Below, in pieces: positions 53,358-63,537 of a stretch of DNA of 64,000 nt. The stretch is from positions 1-64,000 of the forward strand of contig JAJXWJ010000001.1 of NCBI GenBank assembly GCA_021781655.1, given 5' to 3'. A program made the translations under genes and the position numbers. The notes under the pieces were generated by a model. It had not been told where the DNA came from. It was given only the letters and a program-made list of their open reading frames with translations, and made no database searches. The number at the start of each line of letters is the position of its first letter. Positions within the stretch are counted from its first letter, which is position 1. Origin of the DNA: Bacillota bacterium. GTDB taxonomy: Bacteria; Bacillota; Clostridia; Clostridiales; Clostridiaceae.

Positions 53358-55145
53358 TTGAAGAGGATTAATGTTTTAAATGAAGAGACTTCAAACAAAA
53401 TAGCAGCTGGAGAAGTAGTAGAAAGGCCAGCTTCAGTAGTTAAGGAGCTTATAGAAAATAGTATTGATGCAAATGCTAAAGTAATTAATATAGAAATTTT
53501 AGAAGGTGGCCAAAAATATATTAAGATAACTGATGATGGAGACGGAATTTATCCGGAAGATATTGAAAAGGCTTTTATGCCTCATGGAACGAGTAAAATA
53601 AAGGCTATAGAAGATATATATTCAATTAATACCCTTGGCTTTAGAGGAGAAGCTCTCCCTAGTATTGCTGCAATTTCCAATACAACATTAAGGAGTAGGA
53701 TTTCAGGAAATGATATAGGCTCAGAAATTCAAATAAATGGTGGAAATATACAATACATAAAAGAGGTTGGCTGTAGTCTTGGAACCACAATAGAAGTTGA
53801 AAATATTTTTTATAACGTTCCAGCAAGACAAAAGTTTTTAAAATCTTCACAAAGAGAAGCTGCTTTAATATCGGATATAGTAGAGAGATTAGCACTTGCA
53901 AATTCTAAGATTTCTTTTAAGCTTTGTAGTAACGGAAAAGTTTCGTTAAAGACCTTTTCAACGGAAAAGGTTTTTGATACTATTAGAACTATATACGGTA
54001 AGAACACTTCCGATAATATTATAAAGTTTGAAAAACATAATGATATTGCTTCTGTTCATGGATATGTTGGAAATGCAGAAATAAGTAGAGGCAGCAGGAA
54101 TAATCAAAGTGTCTTTATAAACAATAGGTACATTAAAAATAAGCTGATTGCTACAGCAGTAGAGAGTGCAGTTAAGTCTTTTTATATGATTAATAAATAT
54201 CCTTTCTTTGTACTGTTTTTAGATATGTATCCTGAATATATAGATGTTAATGTGCATCCAACAAAGGCAGAAGTAAAGTTCCAAAATGATAGGGAAGTGT
54301 TTAAGCTTGTATTTGATGCTGTCCACGAAGCTATGAGGGACAGTTTAAGAGGTAGCTTTGAATTTGAAATAGAGCAGTCCGTTATAAATTTAAATGAGAC
54401 TATTCCAGAAAAGCTTGAAACAATACAGCTTCCTATGGATTTTAAACATAATGAAAAAGAAATTGAAGTATTTTATGAAAAACCAAAAGAAATTATTAAA
54501 GAACCTTTTAAAAATAAAGAAATAATTGTTACAAAAGCTTTACCGACTATTGAAAAAGTAGCAAAATTTCCAGAGCTTAAGGTTATTGGACAATTTCATA
54601 GCTCCTATATAATAGCTGAAGCATTTGATGAGCTATATTTAATAGACCAGCATGCTGCTCACGAAAAGATACTTTTTGAAAAATACACAAAAGAAATAAA
54701 AGAAAATGAAGTTTCAGCTCAGATTTTATTAACTCCAGAAGTAATAGAATTAACGTCTGAAGATTACATTTTTTATGTTGAAAATAAGGAAATATGTAAA
54801 AGTGCAGGCTTTTTTATTGAGGAGTTTGGAGAAAATACTATTAAATTGAGTGAAGTTCCCAATTTTCTTGGTAAGCCTCAACTTAAAGAGTTCTTTATGT
54901 CTATATTAGAAAACTTAAAAAGGTTAGGCTCTGGAGAAACATATGAGGTAAAATATAATAAAATAGCTTCTCTTTCTTGTAAGGCTGCAGTTAAAGCAAA
55001 TGATGTGCTTTCTTTTGATGAAATGAGAGCATTAATAAATAATTTAAGATTTTTAGAGGATCCTTTTAATTGTCCACATGGAAGACCTACTATTATAAAA
55101 ATGTCACTAATGGAGTTTGAAAAGAAATTTAAAAGGATTCAGTAA
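53358..55145 (+). CDS. mutL: DNA mismatch repair protein MutL
   Basis: Links MutS to downstream repair steps. N-terminal GHKL ATPase: [42 protein letters not shown] and [17 protein letters not shown]-type motif. The C-terminal dimerisation domain has [14 protein letters not shown], the metal-binding motif DQHA(X)2E(X)4E of endonuclease-type MutL, and FNCPHGRPT at the end. The protein has 595 residues. TTG start behind AAAGGTGA. Confidence 0.95.
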   Translation: MKRINVLNEETSNKIAAGEVVERPASVVKELIENSIDANAKVINIEILEGGQKYIKITDDGDGIYPEDIEKAFMPHGTSKIKAIEDIYSINTLGFRGEALPSIAAISNTTLRSRISGNDIGSEIQINGGNIQYIKEVGCSLGTTIEVENIFYNVPARQKFLKSSQREAALISDIVERLALANSKISFKLCSNGKVSLKTFSTEKVFDTIRTIYGKNTSDNIIKFEKHNDIASVHGYVGNAEISRGSRNNQSVFINNRYIKNKLIATAVESAVKSFYMINKYPFFVLFLDMYPEYIDVNVHPTKAEVKFQNDREVFKLVFDAVHEAMRDSLRGSFEFEIEQSVINLNETIPEKLETIQLPMDFKHNEKEIEVFYEKPKEIIKEPFKNKEIIVTKALPTIEKVAKFPELKVIGQFHSSYIIAEAFDELYLIDQHAAHEKILFEKYTKEIKENEVSAQILLTPEVIELTSEDYIFYVENKEICKSAGFFIEEFGENTIKLSEVPNFLGKPQLKEFFMSILENLKRLGSGETYEVKYNKIASLSCKAAVKANDVLSFDEMRALINNLRFLEDPFNCPHGRPTIIKMSLMEFEKKFKRIQ

Positions 55146-55155
55146 GGAAATAAAT

Positions 55156-56082
55156 ATGATAGATTTAATTATAATTGCAGGTCCTACAGGTGTAGGTAAA
55201 ACAGATATTTCAATAGAACTTGCAAAAAAACTTAATGGAGAAATAATTTCAGCCGATTCTATGCAAATTTATAAGTACATGGATATTGGCTCAGCAAAAA
55301 TTTTAAAAGAAGAAATGAAGGGTGTTACTCATCATTTAATCGATATTATCGAGCCAGATGCACCTTACAGCGTAGCAAGCTTTAAAAAGGATGCAGAAAA
55401 TGCAATTAAAGATATAAATAGCAGAGGTAAGTATCCTATTTTAGTTGGTGGGACAGGTTTATATATAAATTCATTAATATATAACTATGAGTTTTCAAAA
55501 ACATATAAGGATATAGATTATAGAAATGAATTAGAAAATATTGCAAAAGAAAAAGGAAAAGAATTTGTTCATGAAATGCTTAAAGAAATAGATATAGATT
55601 CTTATAATAGGCTATTCCCTAATGATTTGAAAAGAGTAATAAGAGCTCTTGAAGTCCATAAGCTAACAGGTAAAACTGTTGGACAATTAAATGAGTCTCA
55701 ACATATTTACGATATACCATATAACATTAATTATTTTGTTTTAAATATGGATAGACATAAGCTTTATGATAGAATAAATAAAAGAGTTGATGTTATGGTT
55801 GAAAAAGGTCTTATTAATGAGGTGGAAAAATTAAAGGAATTAGGGTATAATTCAAATATGCAGTCTATGAAGGGTATTGGTTATAAAGAAATACTTTCTT
55901 ATCTAGATGGAAAACTTTCTTTTGAGGAAGCTATTGATAAAGTTAAACAAGGTAGCAGAAATTATGCTAAAAGACAGCTTACTTGGTTTAGAAAGGATTC
56001 TAGAGTAGAGTGGATACATAAACAGCAGTTTAAAGATGAGGCTGAAATAGCATCATTTATGTATTCTAAGGTTAATAAATGA
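55156..56082 (+). CDS. miaA: tRNA dimethylallyltransferase MiaA
   Basis: Transfers a dimethylallyl group to A37 of tRNA, the substrate of MiaB. P-loop [35 protein letters not shown], and [16 protein letters not shown] are typical. The protein has 308 residues from the ATG seven bases after AAGGA; an in-frame ATG 13 codons earlier lies inside mutL and has no ribosome site. Confidence 0.95.
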   Translation: MIDLIIIAGPTGVGKTDISIELAKKLNGEIISADSMQIYKYMDIGSAKILKEEMKGVTHHLIDIIEPDAPYSVASFKKDAENAIKDINSRGKYPILVGGTGLYINSLIYNYEFSKTYKDIDYRNELENIAKEKGKEFVHEMLKEIDIDSYNRLFPNDLKRVIRALEVHKLTGKTVGQLNESQHIYDIPYNINYFVLNMDRHKLYDRINKRVDVMVEKGLINEVEKLKELGYNSNMQSMKGIGYKEILSYLDGKLSFEEAIDKVKQGSRNYAKRQLTWFRKDSRVEWIHKQQFKDEAEIASFMYSKVNK

Positions 56083-56129
56083 TTTATATAAATCTTTATA
56101 CAAAATTAAAAAATGCGGAGGGTAAAATA

Positions 56130-56384
56130 ATGAATAATACTAAGTCTACTAACAATTTGCAAGATATATTTTTAAACAGTGCAAGGAAAAATAAAATATC
56201 GGTAATAATTCACCTAACAAATGGTTTCCAATTGAAAGGTAATGTAAAAGGCTTTGATAGCTTTACAGTAATTTTGGATAGTGATGGAAAGCAGATGATG
56301 ATATACAAACATGCTATTTCAACTATTACACCTTTTAAACCGATTTTGTTTAATCAAAGTTTTGATGGAGAAAACCTAGAATAG
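56130..56384 (+). CDS. hfq: RNA chaperone Hfq
   Basis: An 84-residue Sm-like protein: [40 protein letters not shown] (Sm1) and [13 protein letters not shown] (Sm2 with YKHA, the usual YKHAIST). Binds small RNAs and A-rich mRNA as a hexamer. This ATG follows GCGGAGGG; the upstream in-frame ATG overlaps the end of miaA and lacks a site. The miaA-hfq order is widely conserved. Confidence 0.95.
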   Translation: MNNTKSTNNLQDIFLNSARKNKISVIIHLTNGFQLKGNVKGFDSFTVILDSDGKQMMIYKHAISTITPFKPILFNQSFDGENLE

Positions 56385-56406
56385 GCAAAAGCCTATTCTT
56401 TTTTTG
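56379..56406 (+). terminator. Terminator after hfq
   Basis: GAATAGGC and GCCTATTC pair around AAAA, followed by seven T. The stem begins in the last codons and stop of hfq. Confidence 0.8.
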
Positions 56407-56446
56407 TACAAAATATATATTGCTTTGACGTATGGAGGAAAAATAC

Positions 56447-57727
56447 ATGTTAAAAGAAACAAAGGAATTTTTAAAAAATAAATATAAGATTTCAGAAGAG
56501 GTTATAAGCCTTTCGAATAAAACGTTAGAAGATATAAATGAGCAGTTTGTAAAATTTGATGAAATAAGAGAATACAATCAGCTTAAGGTGTTAAACGCCA
56601 TGCAAGAAGAAAAAATAAGTGAAGCCCACTTCACCAATAGTTCAGGCTATGGCTATGGTGATATTGGAAGAGACAGTTTAGATAAGGTTTATGCACGAGT
56701 TTTTAATGCAGAAAGCGCATTAGTTAGACCACATTTTGTAAATGGTACCCATGCAATAGGTGCAGCTCTTTTTGGAAATTTAAGACCTAACGATACGATG
56801 CTTTCCATATGCGGAACTCCATACGATACACTTCATAATATAATTGGTATAAGTAGTGATAAAAATATTGGTTCTTTAATGGAGTATGGAGTTAAATATA
56901 AGATGCTGGATTTAACTTCAAATGGAAAAATTAATACAGAGGAAGTTATTAGCCAATTAAAAAATGATGACACTATAAAATTAATTCATATTCAAAGATC
57001 AACAGGCTATGGTTTTAGAAATTCTTTAACAATAGATGAAATTGAAGAAATAATAAAAGAAATTAGAAAAGTTAAAGAAGAAGTCATTGTTTTTGTAGAT
57101 AACTGCTATGGTGAATTTATCGATACGAAAGAACCTACAGATGTAGGTGCTGATTTAGTAGCTGGCTCATTAATTAAAAATATTGGAGGGGGAATCGCAC
57201 CTACTGGAGGATACATAGCTGGAAAAGAAGCATATGTTACCCAGGCAGCCTATAGGTTAACTATACCTGGAATAGGAGGAGAGTGTGGCTCTACCTTTGG
57301 GGTTATGAGATCTTTATTTCAAGGTTTATTCATGGCTCCTCATGTGGCAATTGAAGCGTTAAAGGGAGCAGTATTTTGTGCAAGGATTATGGAATTAAAA
57401 GGCTTTCAAGTATTGCCAAAATATAATGATAAAAGAAGCGATATTATACAAGCAGTTAAATTTGGAGACAAAGAAAAGGTGATTAAATTTTGTAAGGGAA
57501 TACAAAAAGGTTCTCCTGTTGATGCTTTTGTACAATGTGAACCATGGGATATGCCTGGTTATGAGGATCAAGTTATAATGGCAGCAGGAGCTTTTGTTCA
57601 GGGAGCTTCAATAGAATTATCTGCAGATGCACCTATTAGAGAGCCTTATATTGCATATTTACAAGGAGGATTAACCTTTGAGCATGCTAAGATAGGAATA
57701 CTTATTGCTCTTTCAAATTTAGGGTGA
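56447..57727 (+). CDS. PLP-dependent lyase, aluminium-resistance/YnbB family
   Basis: A 426-residue pyridoxal-phosphate protein of the methionine gamma-lyase-like group: HFTNSSGYGYGDIGRDSLDK, RPHFVNGTHAIGAALFGNLR, VFVDNCYGEFIDTKEPTDVG, then SLIKNIGGGIAPTGGYIAGK with the PLP-binding Lys. Labelled aluminium resistance protein in databases, but its substrate is probably a sulfur amino acid. This ATG follows TGGAGG; the upstream ATG is within the ribosome site region. The order hfq-ynbB-lexA is common in clostridia. Confidence 0.85.
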   Translation: MLKETKEFLKNKYKISEEVISLSNKTLEDINEQFVKFDEIREYNQLKVLNAMQEEKISEAHFTNSSGYGYGDIGRDSLDKVYARVFNAESALVRPHFVNGTHAIGAALFGNLRPNDTMLSICGTPYDTLHNIIGISSDKNIGSLMEYGVKYKMLDLTSNGKINTEEVISQLKNDDTIKLIHIQRSTGYGFRNSLTIDEIEEIIKEIRKVKEEVIVFVDNCYGEFIDTKEPTDVGADLVAGSLIKNIGGGIAPTGGYIAGKEAYVTQAAYRLTIPGIGGECGSTFGVMRSLFQGLFMAPHVAIEALKGAVFCARIMELKGFQVLPKYNDKRSDIIQAVKFGDKEKVIKFCKGIQKGSPVDAFVQCEPWDMPGYEDQVIMAAGAFVQGASIELSADAPIREPYIAYLQGGLTFEHAKIGILIALSNLG

Positions 57728-57733
57728 TGAATT

Positions 57734-57815
57734 AAAAAAATTGCGATGCATTTTTTAAAGTTTACAGTTGGTATATCCCATTTAAAACGTTAAAAAGCTG
57801 CATCGCAATTTTTTT
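57734..57815. terminator. Bidirectional terminator between the PLP lyase gene and lexA
   Basis: AAAAAAATTGCGATGCA (57734-57750) and its exact complement (57799-57815) flank a 48-base loop, giving A and T runs in the right places for both strands. Confidence 0.75.
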
Positions 57816-58425
57816 AGTATTTTCTATATATTCCTACAAGTTTTCCGATTATTTGACAGTCAGCCACTATAATTGGTTCCATAGAACTATTTTCTGGCTG
57901 AAGTCTAATATGTCCGTCTTCTTTGAAAAATCTTTTAATAGTTGCTTCATTTTCAATTAATGCAACTACTATTTCGCCGTTTGAGGCAGAAGAAGTTTTT
58001 TCGATTATAGCTAAATCTCCATCATAAATTCCTGCTTCTATCATACTTTCCCCTGAAATTTTTAAAATAAAAAGTTCATTTTTATTTTTAACAAATTCAA
58101 GAGGCATAGTAAAAGTATCTTCTATGTTTTCTACAGCAAGTATTGGCTGACCAGCATTTACTTTGCCTACTATTGGGATGTTTACCAATTCTTTTCTGTA
58201 TTCATAATCTAATAAAAGCTCAATTGCCCTTGGTTTTGATGGATCCCTTTTAATTAATCCTTTTTTTTCTAATCTTGAAAGATGACCATGAACCGTAGAA
58301 GTAGAACTTAAGCCAACCTTAGCACAAATTTCTCTAACAGAAGGAGGGTAGCCCTTTGTTGATACTTCTGATTTTAAAAATTCATATATTTCCGATTGCA
58401 TGTCTCTTTTTATATTTTGAGTCAT
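57814..58425 (-). CDS. lexA: SOS repressor LexA
   Basis: Represses SOS genes until RecA-stimulated self-cleavage. N-terminal winged helix ([20 protein letters not shown]), cleavage site Ala-Gly in [16 protein letters not shown], nucleophile Ser in [20 protein letters not shown] and the general-base Lys in [10 protein letters not shown]. The protein has 203 residues. A LexA box lies upstream, so it is probably autoregulated. Confidence 0.95.
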   Translation of the reverse strand: MTQNIKRDMQSEIYEFLKSEVSTKGYPPSVREICAKVGLSSTSTVHGHLSRLEKKGLIKRDPSKPRAIELLLDYEYRKELVNIPIVGKVNAGQPILAVENIEDTFTMPLEFVKNKNELFILKISGESMIEAGIYDGDLAIIEKTSSASNGEIVVALIENEATIKRFFKEDGHIRLQPENSSMEPIIVADCQIIGKLVGIYRKY

Positions 58426-58493
58426 TTATGACACCTCTCTGACATTTATATGTATTATATTAATAAATTATAGCATATATAAAAATGATATGC

Positions 58494-58505
58494 AAACTTA
58501 CGTTC
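58494..58505 (-). promoter_or_regulatory. LexA box upstream of lexA
   Basis: Read on the minus strand, GAACGTAAGTTT fits the GAAC-N4-GTTY form of Gram-positive LexA sites. It lies about 70 bases before the lexA start and could also affect the divergent DHH gene. Confidence 0.65.
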
Positions 58506-58610
58506 TTGAATACAAAATATATGAAAAGTTAACTTATTATATATGTATATTGTCATTAGTTTATGATAGGATAAATAGAGATAATTTTGAGACTAATGGG
58601 GGGATATTTT

Positions 58611-59606
58611 ATGATAAACCTTGAAAATGAAAATAAAGTGAATAGATTAAAGTTACAAAATTTAATTAATGTTTTAAAACCAGAAAAAAGAGTTTTTATT
58701 CAAGCCCATAACTTTCCAGATCACGATGCAATTGCATCAGCTTATGGTTTGCAATACTTATTAAATGAATTTGGAATAAAATCAGAGATTATTTATAAGG
58801 GAAATATTCAAAGAGAATCATTAAAAAAAATGATAGAAAAATTAAAAATAGAGGCAAATAGCTATGAAAAATTCAATATAACTAATAAAGATAAGATTAT
58901 CATAATTGATGCTTGCAAAGGAAATAGTAATTTATTTGATTTAAAAGGATACCAATTTGCAGTTATAGATCATCATAATGTGGAGACAGATGAACAAATG
59001 TTTTATCAAGACATTAGGCCATCTTATGGTGCATGTTCAACTATAATTTATTCTTATTTTAAAAGTTTAAATATTGAAATTAATGAAGCTTTGGCAACAG
59101 CACTCCTTATTGGGATAGATATAGATACAGCATTGTTAACGAGAGGAGTTTCAGAATATGATATAGAAGCGTTTTCTAATATATATCATTTATCGGATAT
59201 AACATTTGTAAATTTTGTTGTAAGAAATCATATTTCAAAACAAGATTTAATCTATTATAAGTATTTATTAGAAAATGTAACAATAGACGGTAACTTTGGT
59301 TTTTGCTATTTTGAAAATGGATGTAGTCAAAATTTGCTTGGCATTTTAGCTGATTATCTTTTATCTGTTCAAGAAATAAACTTTGTAGTACTATGTTCAA
59401 AGAATGGCGAAGTTGTCAATTTATCCATTAGAAATGAACTTAAACAGCTTGATGCTTCTAAAATTATTCAAGAAGTACTAGAAGGAATTGGCTTAGGAGG
59501 AGGACATACTATGCTTGCAGGTGGGGTAATATCTAAAGCTTCAGATTTTAAATTAGATTATATTTATAATCAATTTAAAAATAGATTAAAGCATATTAAA
59601 AATTAA
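58611..59606 (+). CDS. DHH-family phosphoesterase (NrnA-like)
   Basis: A 331-residue protein with AHNFPDHDAIASAYGLQYLL (DHD), IIIDACKG, AVIDHHNVE (DHH) and the C-terminal DHHA1 glycine motif GLGGGHTMLAGGVI. Relatives degrade nano-RNA, pAp or cyclic dinucleotides with Mn ions. This ATG follows GGGGGGA; a TTG eight codons before is less likely. Divergent from lexA. Confidence 0.85.
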   Translation: MINLENENKVNRLKLQNLINVLKPEKRVFIQAHNFPDHDAIASAYGLQYLLNEFGIKSEIIYKGNIQRESLKKMIEKLKIEANSYEKFNITNKDKIIIIDACKGNSNLFDLKGYQFAVIDHHNVETDEQMFYQDIRPSYGACSTIIYSYFKSLNIEINEALATALLIGIDIDTALLTRGVSEYDIEAFSNIYHLSDITFVNFVVRNHISKQDLIYYKYLLENVTIDGNFGFCYFENGCSQNLLGILADYLLSVQEINFVVLCSKNGEVVNLSIRNELKQLDASKIIQEVLEGIGLGGGHTMLAGGVISKASDFKLDYIYNQFKNRLKHIKN

Positions 59607-59631
59607 TATTACTAAGAATAACAACAATGGG

Positions 59632-59740
59632 GTTATCACAAAATAGATTACGAACTAAATTAAAAATCCTTGCTGTTTTCTATCAAAGAAATTTTACAAA
59701 GGAATTGGTTCGTAATCTATTATTAAAGGTGCGATAGCCG
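59632..59740. repeat. Long imperfect stem-loop between convergent genes
   Basis: AATAGATTACGAAC (59642-59655) and its exact complement (59708-59721) form a 14-pair stem; outside it GGTTATCAC pairs with GTGCGATAGCC with bulges, and inside AATCCTT faces AAGGAATT. About 108 bases in all. It could be a terminator or a small mobile palindrome; no T-run follows directly. Confidence 0.5.
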
Positions 59741-59749
59741 TACATTAAA

Positions 59750-60752
59750 TTAATTTAAAATAGTGACTTGTACATTTTTTCTTCCAAAGCTGTTACAATC
59801 AGCATCTGTATTAAAAAATAAGTCGATTCTATTTCCGATAATATCAGTACCTGTGTCTGCCGCTATGGCATAGCCATAGCCAGCTATATATAATTTTGTG
59901 CCAAGTGGTATTGTCCCAGGAAAAACAGCAACGGTACTATAGCCACTAGGATTTCTACTAGTTTGAATACCATAGGAGGTTGCTCCTCCTTTATCATATG
60001 CTGTTGCATCCATAGTAATTGTAGTTCCTTTTACTGGTGGAGAAATAACAACACTTGCATTAGCTTGTGCGGCAGCTTTTGCAGCAGCAGCAGCTGCCGC
60101 CGCTGCATCCATAGAGGCTTTTTGTGCTAAAAGAGAATTTTCTTTTTGCGTAGCCGAAACTAATAGCTTGTTTTGAGATGTTATTTCGGCATTTAAGTCT
60201 TTTAAGCTTTGCTCAATAGCTTTTTGGTCATTAGCAATAGCATTATTTTCAGCTTGTAAATTAGTTTTTTCTAAAGCTATAGAGTTTCTTTGAGATTTAA
60301 TGTTATCTATTATTTGATTGTCATAATTTGCGATTTTTGCAAGCATGTCCATTCTAGCAAAAAAGTCACTAATACTTCCGGATGAAAGAATTACTTGCAG
60401 AGCACTATTGCTTCCGCTCATGTACAAAGATCTCATTCTTTTATCAAGAAAATTTTGTTTTGAAGATAATTCGATTTCTTTATTTTTTAAATCTTGATCA
60501 AGTTGGTTTGACTTTTTTGTTATTTCATTTATTTTTTCCTTTTTTAAATCGATTTCTTCTAATGTGTTTTTTATTTTAGTATTTAAAGCTTGTATATTCG
60601 ATTGTATTGCATTTTTATCATTTTGTGCTTGTTGAATCTGATTGGTAAGGTCAGAAGCTTGGTCTGCTTTACAATAAATATTGAATGAAAAAGTTAAAAG
60701 AAGTACAGAAATCGTTAGTAAAGTTCTTTTAAAATAAGTAAATTTATTAATA
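59750..60752 (-). CDS. Secreted coiled-coil/3D-domain protein with non-AUG start
   Basis: A signal peptide (FKRTLLTISVLLLTFSFNIY), a long coiled coil (about residues 35-185, EEIDLKKEKINEITKKSN), an Ala-rich hinge (AAAAAAAAAKAAAQA) and a C-terminal 3D domain (MDATAYDKGGATSYGIQTSR, ADTGTDIIGNRIDLFF) like resuscitation-promoting or lytic wall proteins. The frame is open to a TGA at 60767, has no ATG, GTG or TTG before residue 106, and AGAGGTGA lies upstream. I place the start at the ATT at 60752 (ATA at 60758 also possible). An automatic call at the ATG 60436 would cut off the signal peptide. Confidence 0.7.
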
Positions 60753-60897
60753 TTTATTGAGGATCACCTCTGCTTTCTACTTAAATATAAGGATATTCGT
60801 ATATATATTATATCATATTTTAGATTTTAGCAAATTTAATGCTATTTTTTAGATAATGAGCCAGTATTTTTCTTGCGTCTTCACATCAAGAGAGTAG

Positions 60898-60978
60898 TTT
60901 ACATAATATAAATTATGTAAAGACTATTTTATGTAAACAGCCTATAATATTGACATTTATACCTAAATACGATATATT
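60898..60978 (+). promoter_or_regulatory. Promoter and dyad upstream of the NatAB-like operon
   Basis: TTGACA (60950-60955) and TATATT (60973-60978) have a 17-base spacer. Upstream, TTTACATAAT and ATTATGTAAA form a dyad (60898-60921), and TTTATGTAAAC follows at 60927-60937, a third half-site. No regulator gene is adjacent. The rest of 60753-61063 holds the leader of the neighbouring minus-strand gene and nothing else recognised. Confidence 0.5.
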
Positions 60979-61063
60979 ATCAATAAGTCTCTATAAGGTA
61001 ATAGCATGAGTACCTTACTATATAAAGAGAATTTAAAATTTAGTAAAGAAGGAGATGAATAAA

Positions 61064-61792
61064 TTGATAAAGGTTGAAGGATTAAGTAAAGATTTTAAAA
61101 AAATCAAAGCAGTTGACAGTATAAGCTTTGAAGTTAGGGAAGGAGAAATAGTTGGCCTTTTAGGGGAAAATGGTGCAGGTAAAACTACAACTTTAAGAAT
61201 GATATCGACTATGCTTAAAGCAACCTCTGGTACAGCATTAATAAATGGTTTCGACATTAATAAAGAAAGTAGTAAGGTAAGAGGAGAAATAGGTATACTG
61301 TTTGGTGGTGAAGTTGGTCTTTATGATAGGCTAACAGCAAAGGAAAATATTAAATATTTTGCGGAACTTAATGGTATGAGTAATGAAGAAGCTGAAAAAA
61401 GTATAAAGTACCTTACAGGAAAATTAAAGATGGAAGAATACATAAATAGAAGGGTCGGAAAATTTTCTAGGGGTATGAAACAGAAGGTTGCTATAGCAAG
61501 ATCCATTGTTCACGAACCTTCAGTAATTCTTTTGGACGAGCCTACAGCGGGACTGGATGTATCTGCTTCAAAGCTTATCCATGATTTTATAAAAGATTGT
61601 AAGAGGGATAATAAAGCTATTGTTTTTTCTAGTCACTCAATGTCAGAAGTTGAAAAACTTTGTGATAGGATAGTCATAATTCACAAAGGAAAAATAATTG
61701 AACAAGGAACGATTGAAGAGTTAAAAGCAAAATATTCAAAAGATAGTATGGAAGACATATTTATGGGTTTGGTAGGTGATAGCAATGTATAG
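61064..61792 (+). CDS. NatA-like ABC transporter ATP-binding protein
   Basis: ATPase of an ABC-2 exporter resembling NatAB (sodium or drug export). Walker A LGENGAGKTTTLRM, signature FSRGMKQKVAIARS, Walker B VILLDEPTAGLDV and FSSHSMSEVEKL. The protein has 242 residues. AAGGAG touches an ATG at 61055, so I prefer the TTG nine bases after it. The next gene overlaps its end by eight bases. Confidence 0.85.
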   Translation: MIKVEGLSKDFKKIKAVDSISFEVREGEIVGLLGENGAGKTTTLRMISTMLKATSGTALINGFDINKESSKVRGEIGILFGGEVGLYDRLTAKENIKYFAELNGMSNEEAEKSIKYLTGKLKMEEYINRRVGKFSRGMKQKVAIARSIVHEPSVILLDEPTAGLDVSASKLIHDFIKDCKRDNKAIVFSSHSMSEVEKLCDRIVIIHKGKIIEQGTIEELKAKYSKDSMEDIFMGLVGDSNV

Positions 61793-62978
61793 TACTATTT
61801 TTACAGTTTTTAAAAAAGAAATGATAGATTTATATCGAGATAAAAAGACTATAATATTTGGGCTTCTCATTCCCCTTTTAATGTTTCCGTTAATTTTTGG
61901 AATAATGGGTCATGCAATTAAAAGCTCACAAGAAAGCGTGCAAAATAATTTAAAGATTGAATTAACAGATCCGTCTAATAGTTCTCTTGGTAATTTTATT
62001 AAAAACCAAAAAAACATAAACCTTGTCAAAAGTTCAAATCCAACTCAAGATGTTAAAGATGGAAAAATATATTTAGCAATAGAAATTCCAAATAATTTTG
62101 ATGAAGAAATTAAAAGTGAAACTCAAACTAACATAAAAGTTATTTATGATAATTCTAGTGAAAACTCCAGTACAGCCTTAGCTATAATAAACTCAACTTT
62201 AGATGCTTATTCAAAAGTTGTTGTAAACCAAAGACTTCAAGAAAGAAAAATAAACACCGATATTTTAACACCAGTAAATATGGTACAAACTTCAGTAGAA
62301 AAAGATAATAGTGGTACCGCTAAACTTATTTTAGCTATGATACTTCCTTTAATGCTTGTAATTTATAGTGTTACAGGACCTATGTCTTCTGCAATTGACT
62401 TAGGCGTAGGAGAAAAAGAAAGGGGCACCTTGGAGCCATTATTAACAACAAAGGCAGGAAGACTATCAATGCTTTGGGGTAAATTTTTAGCTATTACCGT
62501 AATTGGTGTGCAAACCTCAATTGCATCTATTTTAGGACTTTACATATCGATGAAGCAAAACTCCAGCATTTTTGCTGGGGCAGGCTCTAGCATATCCTCT
62601 GCAGGAATAAGCATTCCGTCATTAATTATAATAGCAATTTTTATTACTTTAATGACTATGGTATTTGGAGCACTAGAACTTTCTTTAAGTATTTATGCTA
62701 AATCCTTTAAAGAAGCCTCTACCTATACTTCTCCTTTAATGATAGTAGCAATGGTTCCTACCTATGCAACATATATGCTAGATGCTAAAAACATTTCATT
62801 TTTTTATTTTAGTATACCAATAGCAAATGTTTGCTGTATTTTAAAGGAACTTATATCAGGTATTTATAATGTTCCACATCTTTTGATAACCTTTGCTTGG
62901 ATATTAGTGTACGTTATGTGCAGCATACTATTTGCTAGGTATATGTTTAGCAGAGAAGATGTAATTTTTAGAACTTGA
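61785..62978 (+). CDS. NatB-like ABC transporter permease
   Basis: A 397-residue ABC-2 permease: FKKEMIDLYRDKKTIIFGLL at the first membrane segment, a large external domain (about residues 45-180), then VGEKERGTLEPLLTTKAGRL, the typical ABC-2 motif, and four to five more segments. Paired with the preceding ATPase, AGGTGA before the ATG. Export of sodium or amphiphiles is likely by family. Converges on and slightly overlaps the next gene. Confidence 0.85.
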   Translation: MYSTIFTVFKKEMIDLYRDKKTIIFGLLIPLLMFPLIFGIMGHAIKSSQESVQNNLKIELTDPSNSSLGNFIKNQKNINLVKSSNPTQDVKDGKIYLAIEIPNNFDEEIKSETQTNIKVIYDNSSENSSTALAIINSTLDAYSKVVVNQRLQERKINTDILTPVNMVQTSVEKDNSGTAKLILAMILPLMLVIYSVTGPMSSAIDLGVGEKERGTLEPLLTTKAGRLSMLWGKFLAITVIGVQTSIASILGLYISMKQNSSIFAGAGSSISSAGISIPSLIIIAIFITLMTMVFGALELSLSIYAKSFKEASTYTSPLMIVAMVPTYATYMLDAKNISFFYFSIPIANVCCILKELISGIYNVPHLLITFAWILVYVMCSILFARYMFSREDVIFRT

Positions 62979-63456
62979 TTTTAATAAAATGTGCCTTATA
63001 ATAATCCCAGGATTTATTGTAAGGCACATTTTTAGCTTCAAAGGTATGCTGACATACCAAAGGAAGGCTGTTAGAAAAATTAGTGATTATCATGGAGTGA
63101 AAAATTACATTTTTAATGTCTTGAAAAAAAATCAAATCGCCTATAGATAAATCTGATGTTTCAAAAACTTCATATCCAATTGAAGATATCTTTATATGCC
63201 AATATAAAGAATTTGCAACAGCCCAAGAAACTGACCATGTATCATAGCTTCTCCCTCGGCTATTTCTTGTATACCACCATGGACTATTTCCATTATAAAT
63301 CATAGGGATGTTACCACTATAAAGACATTGAGAAATAAAATTGCTGCAATCACCACTACTATTACCGATTAACGGGAAATACCTATAATAAGGGTTAGGT
63401 TTTAGTGCATAAGTTAAAGCATAATTTACGGCATTCTGCCTATTGTATTTATACAT
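62968..63456 (-). CDS. Putative amidase-domain protein (Amidase_6)
   Basis: A 162-residue protein of the NlpC/P60-like amidase_6 type: NAVNYALTYALKPNPYYRYF, GDCSNFISQCLY with the catalytic Cys, WSVSWAVANSLY and FHSMIITNFS with the His. No signal peptide, so a sporulation or cytoplasmic role is possible. The 3' end overlaps the permease gene by 11 bases and contains its terminator. Confidence 0.8.
   Translation of the reverse strand: MYKYNRQNAVNYALTYALKPNPYYRYFPLIGNSSGDCSNFISQCLYSGNIPMIYNGNSPWWYTRNSRGRSYDTWSVSWAVANSLYWHIKISSIGYEVFETSDLSIGDLIFFQDIKNVIFHSMIITNFSNSLPLVCQHTFEAKNVPYNKSWDYYKAHFIKIKF
62987..63031 (+). terminator. Terminator inside an opposing coding region
   Basis: AAATGTGCCTTA (62987-62998) pairs with TAAGGCACATTT (63020-63031), followed by a T-run. 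It ends the NatAB-like transcript but lies within the last codons of the amidase gene on the other strand. Confidence 0.7.
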
Positions 63457-63537
63457 AACACACTCCTAAAATTATTGTTATATAAAATAATAATTGAATG
63501 TATAATATTATAAAGTAATAATATAAGAGGCTTAATT

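Noticed and set aside
60070-60115. GCA/GCC triplet repeat as a microsatellite switch
   Set aside because: It encodes an Ala-rich hinge in frame with mixed Ala codons, so it is not a pure slippage tract.
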